A stretch of DNA of 12,146 nt. Origin: Paracoccaceae bacterium (lineage in GTDB: Bacteria > Pseudomonadota > Alphaproteobacteria > Rhodobacterales > Rhodobacteraceae). Positions 1-5,244 of this stretch are shown here, in pieces. Under the pieces are notes generated by a model. It was not told where the DNA came from, did not search any database, and saw nothing but the letters and a program-made list of their open reading frames with translations. The stretch lies in the NCBI GenBank assembly GCA_015487335.1, contig WFPZ01000189.1, forward strand, positions 1-12,146. Reading direction: 5' to 3'. The position numbers and the translations under genes are program-made. Positions within the stretch are counted from its first letter, which is position 1, and each line of letters opens with the position of its first letter.

Positions 1-1815
1 ATCGCGGTACCGGTCTCCAGCCGCCTGGGGCTGGGCTCGGTGCTGGGCTACCTGCTGGCAGGGGTGGTGATCGGGCCGGTGCTGGGGCTGATCGGCTCGG
101 AGGCCCATCAGCTGCGCAGCTTCGCCGAATTCGGCGTGGTGCTGATGCTCTTCCTGATCGGGCTGGAACTGGAGCCGCGCACCCTGTGGGATCTGCGCCA
201 CAAGCTGCTGGGGCTGGGGGGCTCGCAGATTGTCGTCACCATGGTTCTGGTGGCGGGCGGGGCGATCGCCCTGGGCCAGCCATGGCAGGCGGGGCTGGCG
301 ATCGGGATGATCTTCGCGCTTTCCTCCACGGCAATCGTGGTGCAGACGCTTTCGGAAAAGGGCCTGATACAGACCGGCGGCGGGCGCGCGGCCTTCTCGG
401 TGCTGCTCACCCAGGACGTGGCGGTGATCCCGATGCTGGTGGGCCTGCCGCTGCTGGCCACCCTGCCCGGGCGCGGCGCCCTGGCCGAGGCCGAAGGGCA
501 CCCGGGCACCCTGTCGCTGATCGAGGAGCTGCCCGGCTGGGGGGCGGCGCTGGTCATGCTGGGCGCGGCGGCCACCATCATCTTCGGCGGGGCCTATCTG
601 ATCCGGCCGCTGTTTCGCTACATCCACGGGGCGCGGCTGCGCGAGATGTACACCGCGGTGTCGCTGCTGATCGTGGTCGGCATCGCGGTGCTGATGTCGC
701 TGGTGGGCCTGTCGCCGGCGCTGGGCTCCTTCATGGCGGGCGTGGTGCTGGCCAACAGCGAATTCCGCCACGAGCTGGAAAGCGACATCGAACCCTTCAA
801 GGGCCTGCTGCTGGGGCTGTTCTTCATCACCGTGGGGGCCGGCATCAACTTCGGCGTGCTGTTCGAGGCGCCGGGGGTGATCGTGGCCCTGACGCTGGCG
901 ATGATGGTGCTCAAGGGCGGGGTGCTTTACGGGCTCGGGCGGCTGTTCGGGCTGAAGGGGCGCGATCAGTGGCTGTTCACTCTCGGCCTGGCGCAGGCCG
1001 GGGAGTTCGGCTTCGTGCTGATTTCGTTTTCGGCCCAGCAGAACGTGCTGCCCCCGCCGCTGGCCGAGATGCTGCTGCTGGTGGTCGCCCTGTCGATGCT
1101 GCTCACGCCGCTGTTCTTCATCCTCTACGAGGTGATATCGAGGCGGACGAAGGACAGCCGCCCCGAACGCCCGCCCGACGAGATAGACGAGCAGAACCCG
1201 GTGATCATCGCCGGCATCGGACGATTCGGGCAGGTGGTGAACCGGCTGCTGGTCACCTCCGGCTTCCGGACCACGGTGCTCGACCATGACCTGTCCACCA
1301 TCGACCTGATGCGTGCCTTCGGCATCAAGGGCTTCTTCGGAGACCCGACCCGCCCCGAGCTGCTGCACGCCGCGGGCCTGGCCCGGGCGCAGGCGCTGGT
1401 GGTGGCCATGGACGACCCGAAGGCGGTGGTGAAGGTGGTGCAATACGCCCGTTCGCAGCGGCCCGACCTGTTCATCGTGGCCCGCGCCTATGACCGGATC
1501 CACACCTTCCGCCTGTACCGCGCCGGGGCGGACAAAATCGTGCGCGAGGTCTTCGACAGCTCGCTGCGCGCCGGGCGCTACGTGCTCGAGCATCTCGGCC
1601 TGAGCGAATACGAGGCCCACGAGGCCGAGGCCACCTTCTACAAGCTCGACCGCGGCGCCATGCGCGAGCTGGCGGAGGTGTGGGACCCGAACATTCCCAT
1701 CTCGCAGAACAAGGCCTATCTCGAACGGGCCAAGGCCCTGAACAAGGAACTGGAACTGGCCCTGATCAGGCGCTTCTCGAGGGAGGAGAGCGAAGAGCAG
1801 TCGCCGGGCCCGTGA
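1..1815 (+). CDS. Kef-type monovalent cation:proton antiporter (CPA2 family), 5' truncated
   Basis: This inner-membrane protein should exchange K+ (or Na+) for H+, as KefB/KefC and YbaL do. The frame is open from base 1 and already inside the first membrane segments, so the true start lies outside the window; the GTG at 40 is internal. Of the 604 visible residues, about 1-380 form the hydrophobic Na+/H+ exchanger domain. CPA2 landmarks are FGVVLMLFLIGLELEP (about 44-59), SSTAIVVQTLSEKG, the QDVAVIP segment with its membrane Gln-Asp pair (about 138-139), and HELESDIEPFKG (about 257-268). A cytoplasmic TrkA-N/RCK domain starts near residue 399 with the nucleotide-binding loop GIGRFGQ (405-411) and continues with GDPTRPELLHAAGL and VVAMDDPKAV. 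The tail is charged and ends in EESEEQSPGP. It converges on cobT with a 19-bp gap. The family is clear; which Kef paralogue it is, and whether glutathione gates it, cannot be told. Confidence 0.95.
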   Translation: MAVPVSSRLGLGSVLGYLLAGVVIGPVLGLIGSEAHQLRSFAEFGVVLMLFLIGLELEPRTLWDLRHKLLGLGGSQIVVTMVLVAGGAIALGQPWQAGLAIGMIFALSSTAIVVQTLSEKGLIQTGGGRAAFSVLLTQDVAVIPMLVGLPLLATLPGRGALAEAEGHPGTLSLIEELPGWGAALVMLGAAATIIFGGAYLIRPLFRYIHGARLREMYTAVSLLIVVGIAVLMSLVGLSPALGSFMAGVVLANSEFRHELESDIEPFKGLLLGLFFITVGAGINFGVLFEAPGVIVALTLAMMVLKGGVLYGLGRLFGLKGRDQWLFTLGLAQAGEFGFVLISFSAQQNVLPPPLAEMLLLVVALSMLLTPLFFILYEVISRRTKDSRPERPPDEIDEQNPVIIAGIGRFGQVVNRLLVTSGFRTTVLDHDLSTIDLMRAFGIKGFFGDPTRPELLHAAGLARAQALVVAMDDPKAVVKVVQYARSQRPDLFIVARAYDRIHTFRLYRAGADKIVREVFDSSLRAGRYVLEHLGLSEYEAHEAEATFYKLDRGAMRELAEVWDPNIPISQNKAYLERAKALNKELELALIRRFSREESEEQSPGP

Positions 1816-1834
1816 AAGGGCCGAGCACCGGGGC

Positions 1835-2842
1835 TCAGCCTTCCGACACGCCCGCCTCGGCGAAGGTGGCCATGCCCGAGTGGCAGGCGATGGCACCTTT
1901 CAGCACCCCGATCGCCAGTGCCGCCCCAGAGCCCTCGCCCAGGCGCATCCCCAGCGACAGGAGCGGCGTCTTGCCCAGCCTTTCCAGCAGCGCCGCATGG
2001 GCCGCCTCGGCCGAGACGTGGCCCGCCACCGCGTGGTCCAGCGCCCCCGGCTGCGCGGCCTCCAGCGTGGCCGCCGCGGCGGTGCAGATGAAGCCGTCGA
2101 GAATCACCGGAATGCGCTCGGCCCGGGCGCGGGCGATGGCGCCGGCCATGGCCGCAAGCTCGCGCCCGCCCAGGCAGCGCAACACCTCCAGCGGATCGCG
2201 CGAAGGATTGGCCGCCAGCGCCTCTTCCACCACCTGCGCCTTGCGCGACAGGCCCTCGTCGTCCAGCCCGGTGCCCCGGCCCGTCCAGCATTCTGCCCCG
2301 CCACCGTAAAGCGCCGCCGCGATGGCCGCCGCGGCGGTGGTGTTGGCGATCCCCATCTCGCCGGCAACCACCAGATCGCTGGCCGGATCCACCGCCTCCC
2401 AGCCGGTGCGCAGCGCGGCCACCACCTCGGCTTCGCTCATCGCAGGCCCCCGGGTGAAATCGGCGGTCGGGGTGTCAAGATCGAGCGCATGCACGTCCAT
2501 CCGGGCGCCGAAGACGCCGGCCAGCTGGTTGATGGCCGCGCCGCCGGCCTTGAAATTGGCCACCATCTGCGCCGTCACCTCGGGCGGAAAGGCCGAGACG
2601 CCGCGCGCTGCAACCCCGTGATTGCCGGCGAACACGATCACCTGCGGGCTTTCCAGCCGCGGGCGCGGATCGCCGCGCCATGAGGCATACCACCGGGCCA
2701 GATCCTCCAGCCGGCCAAGCGCTGCGGGCGGCTTCGTCAGCTGGGCGTTGCGCTCGGCGGCCGCCCGGGCGGCGTCGGCGTCGGGGCCGGGCTGGGCTTT
2801 GAGGATTTCGCGAAAATCGGCGAGGGAGGCGAATCTGCTCAT
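1835..2842 (-). CDS. cobT: Nicotinate-nucleotide--dimethylbenzimidazole phosphoribosyltransferase CobT
   Basis: CobT transfers phosphoribose from nicotinate mononucleotide to 5,6-dimethylbenzimidazole, giving alpha-ribazole phosphate for the lower ligand of cobalamin; it is cytoplasmic. The product is 335 aa, a normal length. Family motifs are LTKPPAALGRLEDLARW near the N-terminus, VIVFAGNHGVAARGVSAFP, the GEMGIANTTAAAAI glycine-rich segment, and near the C-terminus LGMRLGEGSGAALA followed by MATFAEAGV. The glutamate of RLGEG (E303) matches the position of the family's catalytic base, which is an inference from remembered family data. The ATG at 2842 was chosen because the protein then begins MSRFASLADFRE, just upstream of the conserved core, and ends the gene inside the cobT/cobS spacer. 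The same frame is open up to 3265, but that extension lies inside cobS and is low-complexity. A purine-rich GGAAAGAAG lies just upstream as a weak ribosome site. Confidence 0.96.
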   Translation of the reverse strand: MSRFASLADFREILKAQPGPDADAARAAAERNAQLTKPPAALGRLEDLARWYASWRGDPRPRLESPQVIVFAGNHGVAARGVSAFPPEVTAQMVANFKAGGAAINQLAGVFGARMDVHALDLDTPTADFTRGPAMSEAEVVAALRTGWEAVDPASDLVVAGEMGIANTTAAAAIAAALYGGGAECWTGRGTGLDDEGLSRKAQVVEEALAANPSRDPLEVLRCLGGRELAAMAGAIARARAERIPVILDGFICTAAAATLEAAQPGALDHAVAGHVSAEAAHAALLERLGKTPLLSLGMRLGEGSGAALAIGVLKGAIACHSGMATFAEAGVSEG

Positions 2843-2880
2843 GGTCTTCTTTCCGTTGATTGCGCTGCCACATCTCTTTA

Positions 2881-2895
2881 TCCGTTGCGGACGGA
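2881..2895. promoter_or_regulatory. Inverted repeat in the divergent cobT/cobS spacer
   Basis: The plus strand reads TCCGT-TGCGG-ACGGA, two 5-bp arms around a 5-bp spacer. It lies between the two divergent starts, upstream of the cobS ribosome site. A poor candidate promoter for cobS (TTGATT at 2856-2861 and TTATCC at 2878-2883, 16-bp spacing) would run into it. An operator is possible, but five-base arms are common by chance in GC-rich DNA. Confidence 0.2.
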
Positions 2896-2921
2896 TGGCA
2901 AGGGAAGAAAGGGGCGCATCC

Positions 2922-3677
2922 ATGTCCGGAAACGACACCGCCCGCCTGCGGCCCGAAGACATCATCGAAGCGCTCGGTCTGCTCACCCGCTTGCCGGTGG
3001 AAGCCGACGGCACGCGCGGCGCCAGGGCCGCCTGGGCCTGGCCCCTGGCCGGAGCGATCGCGGCCTTCGTGACGGGGCTCGCCGCCTGGCTGGCGCTGTG
3101 GGTCGGGCTGGGCGCGATGCTGACGGCGGCGCTGGCGCTGGCGCTCATGAGCATGCTCACCGGCGCCATGCACGAAGACGGGCTGGCCGATTGCGCAGAC
3201 GGGTTCTGGGGCGGGCAGGAGCGCGAATCGCGGCTTGCGATCATGCGCGACAGCCGGATCGGCACCTACGGGGTGATCGCGCTGGTGCTTTCGCTGCTGG
3301 CGCGCTGGTCGGCACTGGTGATGCTGTTTTCCGCAGGCCACGTGGTGGGCCCGCTGGTGGCCGCGGCCGCCCTGTCGCGGGCGCCGATGGCCGCCGTCGC
3401 AGGCTGGGTGAGGCCCGCGCGCCGCGACGGGCTGTCGGCGGGCACCGGCCAGCCGGACAACGACACGGTGATCATGGCCGCGCTGGTGGGCATGATCCTC
3501 GGCCTGACATTCGCAGGCTTCGCCGCAATCGGCGCGGCCCTGGCCGCGGCAGCCGCGGGCTGGGCCATGGCGCGGCTGGCCATCTCCAGGATCGGCGGCC
3601 AGAGCGGCGACGTGCTGGGCGCCACCCAGCAGCTGGCCGAGATCGCAGCGCTGGCGGTGCTTGCCGCCAGCGTCTGA
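2922..3677 (+). CDS. cobS: Adenosylcobinamide-GDP ribazoletransferase (cobalamin synthase) CobS
   Basis: CobS joins adenosylcobinamide-GDP to alpha-ribazole (phosphate), the last assembly step of the nucleotide loop of cobalamin; it is an integral inner-membrane enzyme. The product is 251 aa, typical for the family. The Asp-rich signature HEDGLADCADGFWGG spans residues 84-98, DSRIGTYG residues 110-117, and GGQSGDVLGATQQLAE is near the C-terminus (225-240). Several hydrophobic segments rich in Ala/Leu alternate with these loops (about 41-80, 117-160, 183-220). The ATG at 2922 is preferred over an in-frame ATG at 2895 because AGGGG (2910-2914) lies 7 nt before it and MSGNDTARLRPEDI leads straight into the conserved start. 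The frame is open further upstream, but that part lies antisense to cobT. It diverges from cobT, its partner in the pathway, and converges on carD. Confidence 0.95.
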   Translation: MSGNDTARLRPEDIIEALGLLTRLPVEADGTRGARAAWAWPLAGAIAAFVTGLAAWLALWVGLGAMLTAALALALMSMLTGAMHEDGLADCADGFWGGQERESRLAIMRDSRIGTYGVIALVLSLLARWSALVMLFSAGHVVGPLVAAAALSRAPMAAVAGWVRPARRDGLSAGTGQPDNDTVIMAALVGMILGLTFAGFAAIGAALAAAAAGWAMARLAISRIGGQSGDVLGATQQLAEIAALAVLAASV

Positions 3678-3698
3678 CGGGCTGCGCATGACCCCATG

Positions 3699-3730
3699 AA
3701 AAAGGCCGCCGCCCCGAGGGGCTGCGGCCT
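3699..3730 (-). terminator. Rho-independent terminator of carD, possibly shared with convergent cobS
   Basis: AGGCCGC (3703-3709) pairs exactly with GCGGCCT (3724-3730), and inside it CCCC (3712-3715) pairs with GGGG (3718-3721) around a GA loop, with a small CG/CT internal mismatch. On the minus strand the stem is followed by TTTTT (complement of 3699-3703), so it terminates carD, whose stop is 21 bp upstream of the stem. On the plus strand only GTTCTC follows, so it is probably weak for cobS, though a stem of this stability may act both ways. Confidence 0.8.
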
Positions 3731-3744
3731 GTTCTCGCTTCGAT

Positions 3745-3758
3745 TGCCTGATCAGGCA
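3745..3758. repeat. 14-bp perfect palindrome across the carD stop codon
   Basis: TGCCTGATCAGGCA is its own reverse complement and contains the carD stop (3752-3754). It encodes the last residues of CarD and could fold as a small hairpin just before the terminator. It may simply be chance. Confidence 0.4.
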
Positions 3759-4261
3759 GCGCGGGAAAGCAGGACGGCATCCACCTTCTTCTGCGCCTCG
3801 CCCTCGTCGGAACCATCGACGGCGGCCACTTCGCGGGTCAGACGCTCCAGCGCCGCCTCGTAAAGCTGGCGTTCGGAATAGCTCTGCTCGCGCTGATCGT
3901 CGGTGCGGTGCAGGTCGCGCACCACCTCGGCAATCGCGATCAGGTCGCCCGAGTTGATCTTCTGTTCGTATTCCTGCGCCCGGCGCGACCACATGGCCCG
4001 CTTGACCTTGGCCTTGCCCCTGAGCGTATCCATCGCCTTGGACACGACCTCGGGCGAGCTGAGCGAGCGCATGCCCACCTCGGTGGCCTTGTGGGTAGGG
4101 ACCCGCAAGGTCATCTTGTCCTTCTCGAAGGAGATCACGAAGAGCTCCAGCTCGATGCCGGCGATCTCCTGCTTCTCGATCGAGACGATCCTGCCCACCC
4201 CGTGCGCGGGGTAAACCACGAAATCGTTGGGACGGAATTCGAGTTTTCTCTTTTTGCTCAT
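3752..4261 (-). CDS. carD: CarD/CdnL-family RNA polymerase-binding transcriptional regulator
   Basis: CarD-family proteins bind the RNA polymerase beta subunit and stabilise open promoter complexes, notably at rRNA and other growth genes. The product is 169 aa, normal for alphaproteobacterial CarD/CdnL. Residues 9-65 form the Tudor-like polymerase-interaction domain (FRPNDFVVYPAHGVGRI, then IELELFVISFEKDKMTLRVP). Residues 70-165 are the helical DNA-contacting domain, with the conserved tryptophan in KRAMWSRRAQEYEQK (W91) that is known in the family to contact the upstream edge of the transcription bubble. The start at 4261 fits MSKKRKLEFRPND and has GAGGAAGA (complement of 4269-4276) 7 nt before it; an open extension to 4549 is non-conserved leader and fdxA antisense. 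It is last in a minus-strand run after fdxA, but its own promoter (4416-4443) and terminator indicate separate transcription. Confidence 0.95.
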   Translation of the reverse strand: MSKKRKLEFRPNDFVVYPAHGVGRIVSIEKQEIAGIELELFVISFEKDKMTLRVPTHKATEVGMRSLSSPEVVSKAMDTLRGKAKVKRAMWSRRAQEYEQKINSGDLIAIAEVVRDLHRTDDQREQSYSERQLYEAALERLTREVAAVDGSDEGEAQKKVDAVLLSRAA

Positions 4262-4331
4262 GCGCGTGTCTTCCTCATGCCGGGGATCCGGACAACAGAA
4301 CCGTGACGGGAACACACACATCTTCCCGTTT

Positions 4332-4400
4332 TCATTCCGTTTTCCAGAACATAACTTGCGCCGGTGCGGCCTTCCGCCCGGCGGACGAGATATCCCCCAT
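4332..4400 (-). CDS. Possible 22-codon leader ORF upstream of carD
   Basis: In the carD leader an ATG (complement of 4398-4400) begins a short frame encoding MGDISSAGRKAAPAQVMFWK plus TE before TGA (4332-4334). GGAGG (complement of 4411-4415) stands 10 nt upstream, a good ribosome site in sequence. However, the predicted carD transcription start (about 4409) would remove most or all of that site, so the frame would be read well only on transcripts coming through from fdxA. There is no recognisable protein similarity. It could be a regulatory leader peptide or chance. Confidence 0.2.
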   Translation of the reverse strand: MGDISSAGRKAAPAQVMFWKTE

Positions 4401-4415
4401 GTTGCTTGCGCCTCC

Positions 4416-4443
4416 AATATAGCAAAAGCACGGGCCTTTTCAA
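4416..4443 (-). promoter_or_regulatory. Predicted sigma-70-type promoter of carD with extended -10
   Basis: On the minus strand TTGAAA (complement of 4438-4443) and TATATT (complement of 4416-4421) are separated by 16 bp, with TG-C directly before the -10, an extended -10 element. Five of six bases match consensus in each hexamer, which stands out in such GC-rich DNA. Transcription would start near 4409, giving carD a leader of about 148 nt. The -35 hexamer lies in the loop and 5' stem of the fdxA terminator. Confidence 0.6.
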
Positions 4444-4450
4444 AGGCCCG
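4431..4450 (-). terminator. Probable rho-independent terminator of fdxA
   Basis: CGGGCCTTT (4431-4439) and AAAGGCCCG (4442-4450) form a perfect 9-bp inverted repeat around 2 bp, in practice a shorter stem with a larger loop. It starts 25 bp after the fdxA stop. In the minus direction it is followed by TGCTTTTGCTATATT, a broken but clear U-rich tract. The hairpin overlaps the -35 region of the predicted carD promoter. Confidence 0.6.
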
Positions 4451-4475
4451 CGGCCAGCATGGGCAAACGCCGCCG

Positions 4476-4814
4476 TCAGCCGCCCTCGCCCGGCTTCTCG
4501 GAGAAGTACTTTTCCAGCTTGCCCTCTTCGCTGACGCGCTCATCGGCACCGGGCAGAGGATCCTTCTTGGAGATGATCACCGGCCACATTTCCGCGTATT
4601 TGCGGTTGAATTCCACCCATTTCTCCATGTCCGGCTCGGTGTCCGGGCGAATCGCATCGGCGGGGCACTCAGGCTCGCACACGCCGCAATCGATGCATTC
4701 GTCAGGGTGAATCACCAGCATGTTCTCGCCCTCGTAGAAACAGTCCACCGGGCAGACCTCGACGCAGTCGGTGTATTTGCAGGCGATGCACTTGTCGTTG
4801 ACGATGTAGGTCAT
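4476..4814 (-). CDS. fdxA: 7Fe (3Fe-4S/4Fe-4S) ferredoxin FdxA
   Basis: This is a small soluble electron carrier of the Azotobacter ferredoxin I / FdxA type, 112 aa, the usual length. The N-terminal half carries C9-x2-C12-x4-C17-x3-C21-P-x2-C25 and then C40-x2-C43-x2-C46-x3-C50-P. By analogy with ferredoxin I, C9, C17 and C50 should hold the [3Fe-4S] cluster and C21, C40, C43 and C46 the [4Fe-4S] cluster, leaving C12 and C25 as extra cysteines. The stretch CKYTDCVEVCPVDCFYEG is nearly invariant in this family. The second half (MEKWVEFNRKYAEMWPVI) is the usual FdxA extension. The ATG at 4814 fits the family start MTYIV, although no clear Shine-Dalgarno site precedes it. Its electron donor and acceptor cannot be read from the neighbours. 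It sits 55 bp after the S4 gene and before a terminator. Confidence 0.96.
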   Translation of the reverse strand: MTYIVNDKCIACKYTDCVEVCPVDCFYEGENMLVIHPDECIDCGVCEPECPADAIRPDTEPDMEKWVEFNRKYAEMWPVIISKKDPLPGADERVSEEGKLEKYFSEKPGEGG

Positions 4815-4820
4815 GGCGGG

Positions 4821-4834
4821 AACACTCTGGTGTT
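4821..4834 (-). repeat. Small inverted repeat just upstream of the fdxA start
   Basis: AACAC (4821-4825) and GTGTT (4830-4834) flank 4 bp. In the fdxA mRNA it would form a small hairpin ending 6 nt before the ATG, where a ribosome site would be expected and none is evident. Short arms make this a weak call. Confidence 0.25.
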
Positions 4835-4843
4835 GCGGTTCGC

Positions 4844-4859
4844 CGGTCTAGCTAGACCG
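4844..4859. promoter_or_regulatory. 16-bp perfect palindrome between the S4 gene and fdxA
   Basis: CGGTCTAGCTAGACCG is a perfect palindrome centred on CTAGCTAG, 30-45 bp before the fdxA start. As RNA it would be a 6-bp stem with an AGCT loop but has no U tract, so a terminator is unlikely. It overlaps where a -10 would fall for a weak minus-strand promoter (TTGAAT, complement of 4872-4877, with 17-bp spacing). A repressor or activator operator for fdxA is the simplest reading, but no regulator can be named. Confidence 0.4.
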
Positions 4860-4869
4860 TTGCACCGGA

Positions 4870-5244
4870 TCATTCAAGCCACCCGTCGCGGGAAAGACGC
4901 ATGGCGCGACGATCTTTCTTGGTCGGCCGCTGCCCGACCCGCGCCGATGGCGAACCGGCCCCACCGTCCTGCTCGGGGGTGAGGTCTTCGTAAAGCGCCC
5001 GGGCCTCGGGGGCCGGGCCGCGGCGGGTGCCCACCGCAAGCAGACGCACCACCCGGATGCGGTTCCCCTGCGGGAAGGTCAGCGTATCGCCGGGGCCGAT
5101 GGAATGGGCCGGCTTGCCGACCCTGGCGGAATTGACCCGCACATGCCCCGCCGAGACCACCTTCGCGGCCAGGCTCCTGGTCTTGAAGAAACGCGCATGC
5201 CACAGCCACTTGTCGAGGCGGATATGGGCCGGGGCGTCGGCCAC
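4870..5244 (-). CDS. S4-domain RNA-binding protein, HslR (Hsp15)-like
   Basis: The 124-aa basic protein has an S4 RNA-binding domain at residues 8-57: IRLDKWLWHARFFKTRSLAA, then GHVRVNSARVGKPAHSIGPGDTLTF. This matches the Hsp15/HslR family, whose E. coli member binds 50S subunits carrying stalled nascent chains. The C-terminus ends in the charged RPTKKDRRAMRL segment usual in alphaproteobacterial members. Translation starts at GTG (complement of 5242-5244), directly after the TGA of the helicase gene (complement of 5245-5247) with no bases between, so translational coupling is likely; GAAGGGCAAGGG before the stop may serve as ribosome site. No better start is seen, since the S4 domain begins within 8 residues. 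The family is sure; a role in ribosome rescue is inference. Confidence 0.92.
   Translation of the reverse strand: MADAPAHIRLDKWLWHARFFKTRSLAAKVVSAGHVRVNSARVGKPAHSIGPGDTLTFPQGNRIRVVRLLAVGTRRGPAPEARALYEDLTPEQDGGAGSPSARVGQRPTKKDRRAMRLSRDGWLE

Noticed and set aside
186..1289. A 367-codon plus-strand frame overlapping the antiporter
   Set aside because: The product is Gly/Arg/Ala-rich and without domain features; the overlapping antiporter frame has clear family motifs.
2843..2921. Cobalamin riboswitch near cobT/cobS
   Set aside because: The spacer is only 79 bp and no B12-box-like conserved sequence was seen.
2843..3265. N-terminal extension of cobT by 141 codons
   Set aside because: It would lie inside cobS on the opposite strand, is Ser/Ala-rich without similarity to CobT, and makes the protein far too long for the family.
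2475..3992. A 505-codon minus-strand frame through cobT, cobS and carD
   Set aside because: It crosses three real genes and its protein is compositionally biased; it is a shadow of GC-rich codon use.
4258..4443. A 61-codon minus-strand frame upstream of carD
   Set aside because: It starts with TTG inside the terminator hairpin, has no ribosome site, and includes the -10 region; it is likely chance.
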